Source: Burkholderia mayonis (GTDB lineage: Bacteria; Pseudomonadota; Gammaproteobacteria; Burkholderiales; Burkholderiaceae). Taken from it: a stretch of DNA of 64,000 nucleotides. Positions 17,025 to 26,195 of this stretch are shown here, piece by piece. Position 1 is the first letter of the stretch. Every line of letters begins with the position of its first letter. The stretch spans positions 1-64,000 of the forward strand of contig NZ_CP013387.1 of the NCBI RefSeq assembly GCF_001523745.2, written 5' to 3'. Both the position numbers and the translations under genes were made by a program. The notes under the pieces are model-generated. The model did not search any database and was not told the DNA's origin. It saw nothing but the letters and a program-made list of their open reading frames with translations.

Positions 17025-17053
17025 TTGACAAAGGAGAATGATCGTTCTACCGT
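17025..17053 (+). promoter_or_regulatory. Promoter with embedded palindromic operator for tetR
   Basis: TTGACA at 17025-17030 is followed after 17 bp by TACCGT at 17048-17053, a reasonable sigma-70 pair. A nearly perfect 14-bp palindrome, AGAATGATCGTTCT (17035-17048), fills the spacer and is well placed for repression. The predicted transcript start is at or next to the tetR ATG (17060), so the mRNA may be leaderless. Confidence 0.6.
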
Positions 17054-17059
17054 AAACGC

Positions 17060-17677
17060 ATGGATACGAAATCTGACCTTTCTCCCGCCGCTGGCGCGCG
17101 CGAGCGCCTGCTCGAGGCGGCCGAAACGCTGATCTATGCGGGCGGCATTCACGCGACGGGCGTCGATGCGATCGTCAAGCTGTCGGGCGCCGCGCGCAAG
17201 AGCTTTTATACGCACTTCGAATCGAAGGAGGCGCTCGTCGCCGCCGCGCTCGAAAGGCGCGACGAACGCTGGATGACATGGTTCGTCGACGCAACGGAAC
17301 AGCGCGGCAAGTCGCCGCGTGCGCGACTCGTCGGCATGTTCGACGTGCTGCGCGAATGGTTCGAGCAGACGGACTTCCACGGCTGCGCGTTCCTGAACGC
17401 GGCGGGTGAGATCGAACATCCGGACGATCCGATTCGCGTCGTCGCGCGCGAGCACAAGGAACGTCTGCTTGCATTCGTGCGCGAGCAGCTCGACGCATAC
17501 GCGGCCGAAACCGGCGCGGACCGGCGGCACGTCGCAAGGCTCGCGCGTCAGTGGCTCGTGCTGATCGATGGCGCGATCGGCGTCGCGCTCGTGAGCGGCG
17601 ACGCGACGGCTGCCCGCGACGCGCGCGCGGCGGCGGAGCTGCTGATCGACGCGACGTTGCCGAACCGGTCCGGCTGA
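17060..17677 (+). CDS. TetR-family transcriptional regulator
   Basis: The 205-aa repressor has an N-terminal helix-turn-helix at about residues 14-60 ([31 protein letters not shown]) and a helical ligand-binding domain. A 14-bp palindrome inside its own promoter is the likely operator. It is divergent from yceI and is followed 104 bp later by a DUF1348 gene in the same direction, so all three may form one regulon. The ligand is unknown. Confidence 0.88.
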   Translation: MDTKSDLSPAAGARERLLEAAETLIYAGGIHATGVDAIVKLSGAARKSFYTHFESKEALVAAALERRDERWMTWFVDATEQRGKSPRARLVGMFDVLREWFEQTDFHGCAFLNAAGEIEHPDDPIRVVAREHKERLLAFVREQLDAYAAETGADRRHVARLARQWLVLIDGAIGVALVSGDATAARDARAAAELLIDATLPNRSG

Positions 17678-17781
17678 CGCCTCGCCCCGCTTTCATTCGA
17701 TCGAATCGCAGCACCTCGACCTGCCCGCCGTCCACCGGCGAGCCGGGCAGGCCATTTCACGTCCTCAATCTGGAGAACACG

Positions 17782-18261
17782 ATGTCCGATTCAACTGAAA
17801 TCCGCCCGCCTGTCCCGCCGTTCACGCGCGAAACCGCCATACAGAAAGTTCGTGCTGCCGAAGATGGCTGGAACACGCGCGACCCCGAGCGCGTGTCGCT
17901 CGCCTATACGTCGCAGAGCAAATGGCGCAACCGCGCGGAGTTCGCCACGGGCCGTGCGGAGATCGTCGGACTGCTGCGTCGCAAATGGACGCGTGAGCTC
18001 GACTATCGGCTGATCAAGGAATTGTGGGCGTTCACCGATAGCCGGATCGCGGTGCGCTTCGCGTACGAATGGCACGACGACGCGGGCAACTGGTTCCGCT
18101 CGTACGGCAACGAGAACTGGGAGTTCGACGAGAACGGCCTGATGGCGCATCGGCATGCATGCATCAACGACATGCCGATCCGCGAAGCGGACCGCCTGTT
18201 CCACTGGCCGCTCGGCCGCCGGCCCGACGATCATCCGAGCCTGTCGGATCTCGGGCTTTGA
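17782..18261 (+). CDS. DUF1348 / NTF2-like protein
   Basis: The 159-aa product matches the nuclear-transport-factor-2-like DUF1348 family, with the characteristic segments [24 protein letters not shown] and [18 protein letters not shown]. These small alpha+beta barrels have uncertain function. TGGAG precedes the ATG. It lies downstream of tetR, possibly in the same transcript. Confidence 0.85.
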   Translation: MSDSTEIRPPVPPFTRETAIQKVRAAEDGWNTRDPERVSLAYTSQSKWRNRAEFATGRAEIVGLLRRKWTRELDYRLIKELWAFTDSRIAVRFAYEWHDDAGNWFRSYGNENWEFDENGLMAHRHACINDMPIREADRLFHWPLGRRPDDHPSLSDLGL

Positions 18262-18439
18262 TCGACGGCGGGCGGTGTGCGGCATCGCGCTGCGCGAAGC
18301 AGCGATGTGCGGTATGCGATGCGATGTGGCATGAAAGGCCACGAAGCTTTGCTTCGCCGCGCCGCCTGATTTCGAATGCCGAGTGCTGAGCGCCGCATGT
18401 CCGGCGCTTGGCGGGGTATCGAACGGCCCGCCGTCCGCA

Positions 18440-19432
18440 TCACTCTCGCTGCGGCACCTCGCGTTCGAGACGACCGAGTCGCACGACGGTCACGCCGGGA
18501 CGCAACTGACGCAGCGACGGCATCACGAGCACGCAGTCCGGATACGGCGTCGTGACGGGCGCACCGTCCGACCAGCCGATCACCTCACCCGCTTCCGCGA
18601 AATGCTCGAGGCCAGTGTACGAACCGGCGAAACGGAAGTCGTAGCTCGCCGCGACGACGGGCTCCGTCACCTGGACGATCCGCATCGTTTTCGCGAGCGG
18701 CAGGAACCAGTCGACGGGCAGATCCCGCTCGTCGACGATGCCCGATGCGACCAGGAAGCGTGCGGTGCTGTCGCGCGCGACCGCCACCGCGTGCGTTTCC
18801 CAATGCTGACCGCATTCGATGAGGAGCGCGTTCTTCGCGCTTGCCAGATCGCCGAAGCCGCCGTAATCGCGCATGCGCTTGCCTTCCGGATGGCCTTCGT
18901 CGCGAATCACGGTCGACGGCGCGCCGATCTGCAGCGCGAGCGCCGTGCCTTTGTCGAGCGGCCCCGCGACGATCAGCGGCGCGCTGCGCTCATGCATCGA
19001 GTGCAGGTCGAGCAGCCAGTCGGCTTCGTCGACGAACGGCCGCAGCGCGCGCGCACGATCGAGCTCGACCGAGCGCTTCGACGAATCGTCGAGCACGGCC
19101 GGCATCCACACGCGATTGAAATCCTGATCGACGAAGCGCGCGGCGTCGGGCTCGGCCGGATCGAAGCGCTCGTACGCGGCGACGTTCGCGAACGACAGCG
19201 TCAGCACGCCGCGGCGCGGACGCAGTCCCATCTTCAGCAACGCGTCGACGACGATCGCGCCGCACACTTCGTTGCCGTGCGTGAGCGCGTTGATCATCAC
19301 ATGCGGGCCGGGCACGCCCGAATCGAAGCGATGAACATAGTCGACGCCGGCATTGCCGGCACGATGTGCATCGAGGTTCGGAAAGTCGACCTCGATCGAA
19401 TAGTGAGGAAATTCGGGAGCCGATTCGGTCAT
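18440..19432 (-). CDS. Succinylglutamate desuccinylase/aspartoacylase-family amidohydrolase
   Basis: The 330-aa protein resembles the AstE/aspartoacylase zinc hydrolases (M14-like). HGNEVCG supplies the first zinc-binding His and Glu, and DLHSM fits the second zinc site. A conserved IECGQHW segment near residue 206 carries the likely catalytic Glu. The true acyl-amino-acid substrate is unknown. The ATG at 19432 starts the conserved protein; a longer frame to 19519 exists. No Shine-Dalgarno site is visible because the 16 bp before the ATG form a perfect iteron, and a second iteron-like sequence encodes residues about 6-10. Confidence 0.8.
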   Translation of the reverse strand: MTESAPEFPHYSIEVDFPNLDAHRAGNAGVDYVHRFDSGVPGPHVMINALTHGNEVCGAIVVDALLKMGLRPRRGVLTLSFANVAAYERFDPAEPDAARFVDQDFNRVWMPAVLDDSSKRSVELDRARALRPFVDEADWLLDLHSMHERSAPLIVAGPLDKGTALALQIGAPSTVIRDEGHPEGKRMRDYGGFGDLASAKNALLIECGQHWETHAVAVARDSTARFLVASGIVDERDLPVDWFLPLAKTMRIVQVTEPVVAASYDFRFAGSYTGLEHFAEAGEVIGWSDGAPVTTPYPDCVLVMPSLRQLRPGVTVVRLGRLEREVPQRE

Positions 19433-19448
19433 GGTGAGCTTTTTCGGG
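19402..19448 (-). promoter_or_regulatory. Pair of dispersed iterons at the start of the aspartoacylase-like gene
   Basis: GGTGAGCTTTTTCGGG at 19433-19448 is a perfect inverse iteron directly abutting the ATG. AGTGAGGAAATTCGGG at 19402-19417 is a second copy with one change, located inside the first codons. The pair lies about 15 kb from the main array and in the opposite orientation. Confidence 0.65.
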
Positions 19449-19582
19449 AGTCGATGAATACGTCGCGGCGGCTCACGCGCGGAACGGGCGTGTGCGATCG
19501 CGAGCACGCCAGCCGACATGCCCGCGACATCGTTCGGTGAGCGATTTCATGCGATCGCACGCACGTTCGATCATGAGAGGTT

Positions 19583-21055
19583 TCAGTCGAGGCCGCCTTC
19601 GCATAGATATTTGATCGCGAGATAGTCGTCGAGCCCGTAGCGCGATCCTTCGCGGCCGTAGCCCGATTCCTTGACGCCGCCGAACGGCGCCGCCTCGCTC
19701 GCGAGCGCGCCTTCGTTGATGCCGACGACGCCTGCCTCGAGCCGCGACGACACGCGCGCGATCCGTCGCACGTTCTGCGTGTAGAAGTATGCGGCGAGGC
19801 CGTACGGCGTGTCGTTCGCGGCGGCGATCGCTTCGTCCTCGGTCGAGAAGCGGAACAACGCAACTACTGGTCCGAACGTCTCTTCGCCGCAGAGCTGCAT
19901 GTCAGGCGCGGCGTCGGCGAGCACGGTCGGCGCATAGAAATGCGGGCCGAGCTCGGCGAGGCGCCGGCCGCCCGTCAGCACGCGCGCACCGCGCGTGACG
20001 GCGTCGTCGACGTGGCGTGCGATCTTGTCGACCGCGCGCGCGTTGATCATCGGGCCGATCTGCGCGGTGGAGTCGGTCGCGGGCGCGACGCGCAGCGCGT
20101 TCACGCGTGCGGCGACGCGCGCCGCGAGCGCGTCGTATGCGCCGTCCTGCACGTAGACGCGATTCGGGCACACGCAGGTTTGTCCGCCGTTGCGGAACTT
20201 CGCCGCCATCAAGCCGTCGGCGGCCGCGTCGAGATCGGCGTCGTCAAACACGATGAACGGCGCGTTGCCGCCCAGTTCGAGCGACAGTTTTTTCAGCGTC
20301 GCAGCCGATTCGCGCGCGAGGAACTTGCCGACGGGCGTCGAGCCGGTAAACGTGATCTTGCGCACGCGCGCGTCGGCGAGCCAGTCGCCGACCGCTTCGA
20401 CGCCGCGCTCGCGCGACGCCGAGATCATGTTCAGCACGCCGGGCGGCACGCCCGCTTCCATCGCGAGGAACGCGAGCGCGAGCGCGGTGAGCGGCGTGTC
20501 TTCGGCCGGCTTCGCGACGACCGTGCAGCCCGCCGCGAGCGCGGGTGCGATCTTGCGCGCGATCATCGCGAGCGGGAAGTTCCACGGCGTGATCGCCGCG
20601 ACGATGCCGATCGGTTCCTTCACCGCGCTCATCCGCTTGCCGCGCTGCTGCTGCGGAATGACGTCGCCGTACGCGCGCGTCGCTTCCTCGGCGAACCACT
20701 GCACGTACGACGCGCCGTACGCGACTTCGCCGCGCGCCTCGGCGAGCGGCTTGCCCTGCTCGCGCGACATCAGGCGCGCGAGGTCTTCGGTATGCCAGAC
20801 GATCGCCGCGTGCCACGCGCGCAGGATCGCGGCGCGCTCGCGCGCGGTCGTCGCGCGCCATGCGGGCAGAGCGCGCGCGGCGGCATCGGTGGCGGCGCGC
20901 GCGTCGTCGGCGCCGCTGTCGGCGGCTTCGGCGATCACGTCGAGCGCGGCCGGATCGGAGACGGCATAGCGGCTGCCTGACGCGGCGGGACGCCATTCGC
21001 CGTCGATCAGGTTGCCGGTGCGGATGAGTGTGGTGCGGGACAGCGTGAGCGACAT
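19583..21055 (-). CDS. gabD: Succinate-semialdehyde dehydrogenase (NAD(P)+)
   Basis: The 490-aa aldehyde dehydrogenase closely follows GabD. The catalytic Glu is Glu260 (LELGGNAPFIVF) and the nucleophile Cys294 lies in GGQTCVCPNR, whose CVC pattern is typical of GabD. TPWNFP (156-161) and the FTGST loop are also present. It oxidises succinate semialdehyde, or a similar short aldehyde, to the acid. It is the second gene after a tartrate/malate-type dehydrogenase (46-bp gap), so it may serve that pathway rather than GABA use. Confidence 0.9.
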   Translation of the reverse strand: MSLTLSRTTLIRTGNLIDGEWRPAASGSRYAVSDPAALDVIAEAADSGADDARAATDAAARALPAWRATTARERAAILRAWHAAIVWHTEDLARLMSREQGKPLAEARGEVAYGASYVQWFAEEATRAYGDVIPQQQRGKRMSAVKEPIGIVAAITPWNFPLAMIARKIAPALAAGCTVVAKPAEDTPLTALALAFLAMEAGVPPGVLNMISASRERGVEAVGDWLADARVRKITFTGSTPVGKFLARESAATLKKLSLELGGNAPFIVFDDADLDAAADGLMAAKFRNGGQTCVCPNRVYVQDGAYDALAARVAARVNALRVAPATDSTAQIGPMINARAVDKIARHVDDAVTRGARVLTGGRRLAELGPHFYAPTVLADAAPDMQLCGEETFGPVVALFRFSTEDEAIAAANDTPYGLAAYFYTQNVRRIARVSSRLEAGVVGINEGALASEAAPFGGVKESGYGREGSRYGLDDYLAIKYLCEGGLD

Positions 21056-21101
21056 GGTGCGAATCCTGACGAAGCGATGCGGTTGAGACGATGCGCGGCG
21101 A

Positions 21102-22187
21102 TCAGCCGAGCAGATGCGCGACGATCGCGTCGCCGACTTCGCTCGTCGACGCCCGACCGCCCAGATCGCCCGTGCGCGGGCCGTGCTTCAGCACGTGCTC
21201 GATCGCGGCGACGATCGCGTCGTGCGCTTCGCGGGCGCGGCCGACGCCTTCGCCGAGGAAATCGACCATCATCGCGGCCGACCAGATCATCGCGATCGGA
21301 TTCGCGACATGCTTGCCCGCGATGTCCGGCGCGGAGCCGTGCACCGGTTCGAACAGCGACGGAAACTTGCGCTCGGGGTTCAGGTTCGCCGACGGCGCGA
21401 TGCCGATCGTGCCCGTGCATGCGGGGCCGAGGTCGGACAGGATGTCGCCGAACAGATTCGACGCGACGACGACGTCGAAGCGGTCCGGCTGCATCACGAA
21501 GCGCGCGCACAGGATGTCGATGTGCTGCTTGTCCCACGCGACGTCCGGATAGTGCGCGGCCATCTCCGCCGCGCGTGCGTCCCACCACGGCATGCTGATC
21601 GCGATGCCGTTGCTCTTCGTCGCGACGGTCAGCTGCTTCGCGCGGCGCTGCGCGAGCTCGAACGCGAACTTCATCACGCGCTCGGTGCCGAGCCGCGTGA
21701 ACACCGCCTGCTGGACGACGAATTCGCGGTCGGTGCCTTCGAACATCGCGCCGCCGACGGCCGAATACTCGCCTTCGGTGTTCTCGCGGACGATCATGAA
21801 ATCGATGTCGCCCGCCTTGCGGCCGGCGAGCGGACACGGCACGCCGTCGAACAGGCGCGCGGGACGAAGGTTGATGTATTGGTCGAATTCGCGGCGGAAC
21901 TTGAGCAGCGAGCCCCACAGCGACACGTGATCCGGCACCGTCTCGGGCCAGCCGACCGCGCCGAACAGCAGCGCGTCCATGCCGGAAAGTTGCGTTTTCC
22001 AGTCGTCGGGCATCATCTGGCCGTGCTTCGCGTAGTAGTCGCAGCTCGCCCACTCGATCGGCTCGTATTCGAAGCGCAGGCCGAAGCGGCGGCTCACCGC
22101 GTCGAGCGCGCGCAGCCCCTCGGGCATCACTTCCACGCCGATCCCGTCGCCGGGGATGACGGCGATCTTGTATACCTTGTCACTCAT
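21102..22187 (-). CDS. Tartrate/D-malate dehydrogenase, decarboxylating
   Basis: The 361-aa enzyme belongs to the isocitrate/isopropylmalate dehydrogenase superfamily, in the TtuC/DmlA branch. IPGDGIGVEV starts the fold. MIVRENTEGEYS and SNLFGDILSDLGP provide substrate and metal ligands, and EPVHGSAPDIAGK is the cofactor loop. Likely substrates are tartrate or D-malate with NAD+. GAGGAA precedes the ATG at 22187. It heads an operon with gabD and is divergent from a LysR gene, the same pairing as E. coli dmlA-dmlR. Confidence 0.9.
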   Translation of the reverse strand: MSDKVYKIAVIPGDGIGVEVMPEGLRALDAVSRRFGLRFEYEPIEWASCDYYAKHGQMMPDDWKTQLSGMDALLFGAVGWPETVPDHVSLWGSLLKFRREFDQYINLRPARLFDGVPCPLAGRKAGDIDFMIVRENTEGEYSAVGGAMFEGTDREFVVQQAVFTRLGTERVMKFAFELAQRRAKQLTVATKSNGIAISMPWWDARAAEMAAHYPDVAWDKQHIDILCARFVMQPDRFDVVVASNLFGDILSDLGPACTGTIGIAPSANLNPERKFPSLFEPVHGSAPDIAGKHVANPIAMIWSAAMMVDFLGEGVGRAREAHDAIVAAIEHVLKHGPRTGDLGGRASTSEVGDAIVAHLLG

Positions 22188-22308
22188 GCTGGATTCCTCG
22201 TCGTGTCGAGCCGTCCGCATCGGCCGAACCCGGCGCGAGCGGCATCAGGAGCGCGGTCGTCGGGACACGCGCCATCGTCGATTCACGCATTTTATTTATT
22301 TCTGGAAG

Positions 22309-22334
22309 GATTAAAATCGACCATTCGGTTAATC
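22309..22334. promoter_or_regulatory. Possible LysR binding site
   Basis: GATTAA (22309-22314) and TTAATC (22329-22334) form an inverted repeat with a 14-bp spacer in the AT-rich 162-bp gap between the divergent dehydrogenase and LysR genes. LysR proteins usually bind such dyads. Confidence 0.4.
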
Positions 22335-22349
22335 GACTTTCCACGAATC

Positions 22350-23267
22350 GTGAACAATGTGCCGAACCTCGACGACCTGCGCGTCTTCAGCGTCGTCGTG
22401 CGGCTCGCGAGCTTCAGCGCGGCCGCCGAGCAGCTCGCGGTGTCGCCCGCGTACGTCAGCAAGCGCGTCGCGCTACTCGAAAAGCGGCTCGGCACGCGGC
22501 TGCTGCACCGCTCGACGCGCCGCGTCGCGGTGACGGAAGCCGGCGAGCGCGTCTATGCGTGGGCCGAGAAGATCCTCGACGACGTCGACCATCTCGTCGA
22601 AGACGTGTCGACGACCCGCAACGTTCCGCGCGGCACGCTGCGGATCTCGAGCAGCTTCGGCTTCGGCCGGCACGTGCTCGCTCCCGCGCTGCTCGACTTC
22701 AACGAACGCTATCCGCAGCTCAATGTGCGGCTCGATCTGTTCGACCGGCTCGTCGACGTCGCGGGCGAAGGCTTCGATCTCGACATCCGGATCGGCGACG
22801 AGATCGCCGATCACCTGATCGCGAAGCGGCTCGCGACGAACTACCGGGTGCTGTGCGCGTCGCCCACGTACCTCGCGCGATACGGCACGCCGCGCCAGCT
22901 CGCGGATCTCGCCGCGCATCAGTGCCTCGCGATCAAGGAGCGCGATCATCCGTTCGGCGTATGGCGGCTCACGGTGCGCGGCGAGACGTCGTCGGTGAAG
23001 GTCGGCGGCGCGCTGTCGACGAATCACGGCGAGGTCGCCGTGCAATGGGCGCTGGCCGGACGCGGGATCGTGCTGCGCTCGATCTGGGAAGCCGGGCCGC
23101 TGCTCGCGAGCGGCGAGCTCAAGCGCGTGCTGCCCGATGCGATCCAGCCGGCGAACGTATGGGCCGTCTATCCGGCGCGGCTCGCGGCTTCGGCGAAGGT
23201 GCGCGTGTGCGTCGATTTTCTCGCGGACGCGTTTGCGCATCTGAACGAGCGCGCGAACAGCGGATAA
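22350..23267 (+). CDS. LysR-family regulator (DmlR/TtuA-like)
   Basis: The 305-aa protein has an N-terminal winged helix-turn-helix at about residues 5-63 (SFSAAAEQLAVSPAYVSKRVALLEKRLG) and an effector domain of the LysR type. It is divergent from the tartrate/D-malate dehydrogenase-gabD pair and probably activates it with the substrate as inducer. I chose the GTG at 22350, giving MNNVPNLDDLRVF; the frame is open far upstream, but that part overlaps the neighbouring gene and looks non-coding. Confidence 0.9.
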   Translation: MNNVPNLDDLRVFSVVVRLASFSAAAEQLAVSPAYVSKRVALLEKRLGTRLLHRSTRRVAVTEAGERVYAWAEKILDDVDHLVEDVSTTRNVPRGTLRISSSFGFGRHVLAPALLDFNERYPQLNVRLDLFDRLVDVAGEGFDLDIRIGDEIADHLIAKRLATNYRVLCASPTYLARYGTPRQLADLAAHQCLAIKERDHPFGVWRLTVRGETSSVKVGGALSTNHGEVAVQWALAGRGIVLRSIWEAGPLLASGELKRVLPDAIQPANVWAVYPARLAASAKVRVCVDFLADAFAHLNERANSG

Positions 23268-23514
23268 TCGTCCGGCGAACGTCGGAAATCAGGCGTCCGG
23301 CGTTGAATGGCACGCGGCAAAATCCGGGCGTTGGGCAACGGGTAACGATCGGCAGTCGGCGTTCGGCCTGTGATTGCGAACGCATCCGCCGCTAACGGGC
23401 CATCCAGCCGGCGCCGGACATCGACTCGCGAATCGATGCGCGATGCGCTACGCCCGACGCATGACGTACGGTTCGCCGTCGTCGCGCGACACGACATAGA
23501 AGGAGGAACCCGCA

Positions 23515-24192
23515 ATGAACACGCTGTCGAAGCGCGTACTCGGCGCGCAGGCGCGCTTCGTCGCGGTGCTCGCCGTGCTGATCTTCGCGTCGGCGGGCTC
23601 GATGCGCTACTGGCAGGGCTGGATCTACTGGCTCGTGTTCTCCGGGGCCACGACCTTGCTCGCCCTCTATTTCCTCAAGCACGATCCGGCGCTCGTCGAG
23701 AGCCGGATGCGCGTCGGCGTGCGCGCGGAGCGCGAGCTCAGCCAGAAGATCATCCTTGCCGTCGTGAGCGTCGCGAGCGTCGGGCTCGTCGTCGCGATGG
23801 GCGCCGAATGGCGCGTCGCGCGGATGCCCGTCGATTGGCGCGCGGTCGTGTTCGGCAACGCGCTCGTGATCGCGGGCTTCGCGATCTGCTTCGCGGTGCT
23901 GCGCGAGAACCGCTTCGCGTCGAGCATCGTCGAGGTCAGGCGCGGGCAGACGGTGATCTCGTCAGGCCCGTACCGTTTCGTCCGGCATCCGATGTACTCC
24001 GGCGCAATGGTGATATTTTTCGGGAGCCCGATCGCCGCGCAATCGACATGGGCCTGGCCGTTCGCCGCGGTGCTCGCGGCGGGCGTCGCCGCGCGGCTCA
24101 TCGACGAGGAGCGCTACCTGAGCGTGCACCTCGACGGCTATCGCGCGTATTGCGAGCGCGTGCGCTGGCGGCTCGTGCCGTGCGTCTGGTGA
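23515..24192 (+). CDS. Isoprenylcysteine carboxyl methyltransferase-like membrane protein
   Basis: The 225-aa integral membrane protein has about five hydrophobic segments and the family signature GPYRFVRHPMYSG (151-163) followed by a C-terminal EERYL motif near residue 202. The ICMT/PEMT fold uses S-adenosylmethionine, but bacterial members mostly lack a known substrate. AAGGAGG lies 9 bp before the ATG. One stretch (24009-24024, encoding VIFFG) differs from the origin iteron by a single base. Confidence 0.8.
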   Translation: MNTLSKRVLGAQARFVAVLAVLIFASAGSMRYWQGWIYWLVFSGATTLLALYFLKHDPALVESRMRVGVRAERELSQKIILAVVSVASVGLVVAMGAEWRVARMPVDWRAVVFGNALVIAGFAICFAVLRENRFASSIVEVRRGQTVISSGPYRFVRHPMYSGAMVIFFGSPIAAQSTWAWPFAAVLAAGVAARLIDEERYLSVHLDGYRAYCERVRWRLVPCVW

Positions 24193-24324
24193 CGCGGGCG
24201 AAGGCGGAACTTGCTTGCGCGCGGCTTGCAGGCGCATCGGTCCGCGCGCAGCGAACCGTACCTGTCGGCATCGCGCGTGCGCCTCTACAATCGTCGGCAT
24301 TTTCGTCGAACGAGGTGGTCCGTG

Positions 24325-24948
24325 ATGCTGAAAGTGCTCGGTAAGGCGCCGTCGATCAACGTCCGCAAGGTGTTGTGGACGTGCGCCGAATTGCAACTCG
24401 GATTCGAACGCGAAGACTGGGGCGCAGGCTTCCGGCCGACGCAGACGCCCGAATTCCTCGCGCTGAACCCGAACGGCCTCGTGCCGGTGCTCGTGGACGG
24501 CGATTTCGCGCTTTGGGAATCGAACGCGATCGTCCGTTATCTGGCGAACCAGTACGGCGGCGCGCACCTGTATCCGGCCGAGCCGCACGCACGGGCGCGC
24601 ATCGATCAATGGCTCGACTGGCAGACGACCGCGCTGAACCGCGCATGGAGCTATGCGTTCCTCGCGCTCGTGCGCAACGAGCCGAGCCATCGCGATCGAG
24701 CGGAAATCCGCGCGTCGTGCGAGAGCTGGACGCGGCACATGGCGATCCTGAATGCGCAGCTCGAAGCGACGGGCGCGTTCGTCGCCGGTCCCGGCTACAC
24801 GCTCGCCGACATCGCGATTGGCTTGTCGATCAACCGCTGGCTTCGCACGCCGTTCGACAAGCCGGATTTCCCGGCGGTGTCCGCGTACTTCGAGCGGCTC
24901 GCCACGCGACCGGGCTTCGCCGAGCATTGCGGCAACGGCTTGCCGTGA
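24325..24948 (+). CDS. Glutathione S-transferase
   Basis: The 207-aa protein has a thioredoxin-like N-terminal domain (residues 1-80) with the cis-Pro segment [12 protein letters not shown] and the glutathione-binding [11 protein letters not shown]. An all-helical C-terminal domain contains [10 protein letters not shown]. Such enzymes conjugate or reduce electrophiles with glutathione. GAGGTGG precedes the ATG at 24325. No partner gene indicates the substrate. Confidence 0.9.
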   Translation: MLKVLGKAPSINVRKVLWTCAELQLGFEREDWGAGFRPTQTPEFLALNPNGLVPVLVDGDFALWESNAIVRYLANQYGGAHLYPAEPHARARIDQWLDWQTTALNRAWSYAFLALVRNEPSHRDRAEIRASCESWTRHMAILNAQLEATGAFVAGPGYTLADIAIGLSINRWLRTPFDKPDFPAVSAYFERLATRPGFAEHCGNGLP

Positions 24949-25003
24949 GCGCCGTGCCACGGCGCGCTCACCTTCCATCAACCGATTGCACAGGCCTGGA
25001 CGA

Positions 25004-25391
25004 TGAACGCGATGAACGCGAATATCGATCGAGCGGCTGACCGGACGACCTCGGCGCCCATCTATCAAGTCGATGCGTTCGTGAACCGGCGCTTCGCCGG
25101 CAATCCTGCGGCGCTCGATCGCTGCGGCGTGATCGTGACGGCCATGGACGGCGGTGATTAGGATTTCGTGAGCCGATATTTCGCGCCGGCGAAGGGCGTG
25201 CCGGAAGATCCGATGACGGGCAGCGCGCATTGCGCGCTCGCGCCTACTGGGCGGCGCGGCTCGGCAGGACCGCGTTTCGTGCGTATCAGGCGTCGCCGCG
25301 CGGCGGCGAGATGCGCTGCCGGTTGATCGGCGAGCGCGTCGAGCTCGAAGGATCGTGCGTGTTCTGTCTCGAAGGGCGCGTGACGTTCTGA
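25004..25391 (+). pseudogene. Remnant of a PhzF-family isomerase/epimerase
   Basis: The N-terminus (IYQVDAFVNRRFAGNPAA) and C-terminus ([20 protein letters not shown], then [15 protein letters not shown]) of a PhzF protein are recognisable. Most of the middle of the roughly 280-aa family is deleted, a TAG interrupts the joined frame at about 25159, and one base is missing near 25239. Three independent lesions make this a dead gene. It lies after gst in the same direction. Confidence 0.85.
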
Positions 25392-25497
25392 TGAACGGCG
25401 GCCGCTGCGGCCGTGGCCGGGCAGCCTGCGAGAACGGTCGTCGACGCGCGTCCGGCAGGTGCGCTCGCGGCCCGCGCCGACGCGTTTTTCGTCCAAA

Positions 25498-25513
25498 GGT
25501 GAGATTTTTCGGG
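25498..25513 (-). promoter_or_regulatory. Dispersed iteron copy between phzF remnant and lrp
   Basis: GGTGAGATTTTTCGGG is a perfect inverse iteron. It lies in the 193-bp gap between the end of the phzF remnant and the 3' end of the Lrp gene, so it is not at a promoter. It is about 21.5 kb from the origin array. Confidence 0.65.
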
Positions 25514-25584
25514 AGCGGCTGCAGGCGCGTCCGAAGCGGGCTGTCCGTTTGCCGATCGCCGGCGAAATCGGGCTTTCCGGCACA

Positions 25585-26079
25585 TCAATGCCGATCGGCG
25601 AACAGCGCTTCGAGCGGATAATGCCGCTTCACGAACGGCGACTTGATGATCACGTAGCTGAAGTACTTCTCGATGCCGACGTTGCGTTCGAGCAGCCCTT
25701 CGATGATCGTCTGATAGTGGCTCACGCTGCGCGTGACGAACTTCAGCAGATAGTCGTAGCCGCCGCTCGCGAGGTGGCATTCGACGATCTCGTCGACGTT
25801 GCGGATCGCCGCGACGAAGCGGTCGAAGTCCTCGCGGCGGTGATCGGCGAGCGTGACTTCGGTGAACACGATCTGCACGTCGCCGAGCTTCTCGAGCTGA
25901 ATGTCCGCGCCGTAACCTGCGATATACCCCGCCTTTTCCAGACGTTTCACCCGTATCAGGCACGGGCTCGGCGACAGGCCGACCGCATCCGCCAACTCGA
26001 CGTTGGTGATGCGGCCGCGCTTTTGCAACTGCGCGAGTATGCGCAGATCGATCTTGTCCAGCTTGCAATCGCCCATCAT
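25585..26079 (-). CDS. Lrp/AsnC-family transcriptional regulator
   Basis: The roughly 164-aa protein has an N-terminal helix-turn-helix (LDKIDLRILAQLQKRGR, then VELADAVGLSPSPCLIRVKRL) and a C-terminal RAM ligand-binding domain with the GGYDYLLKF motif. These regulators sense amino acids. It follows a class-III aminotransferase gene on the same strand after 116 bp and probably regulates it. The start is one of GTG 26082, ATG 26079 or ATG 26076; none has a clear ribosome site. Confidence 0.9.
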   Translation of the reverse strand: MMGDCKLDKIDLRILAQLQKRGRITNVELADAVGLSPSPCLIRVKRLEKAGYIAGYGADIQLEKLGDVQIVFTEVTLADHRREDFDRFVAAIRNVDEIVECHLASGGYDYLLKFVTRSVSHYQTIIEGLLERNVGIEKYFSYVIIKSPFVKRHYPLEALFADRH

Positions 26080-26195
26080 CACGGCGTCGGAGGAATGAAG
26101 AGTAAACGTCCGGTTACTTTACGGTCACAAAATTGCGTCCACAAGGCAGCGTTTTCCCAAGTGTCCCGAATATTCGGAACGCCTCGCGCGTCGCA

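Noticed and set aside
21114..22349. Very long open frame continuing upstream of the LysR gene
   Set aside because: It runs antisense across the dehydrogenase gene and is Arg/Asp-rich GC-frame by-product; homology begins near 22350.
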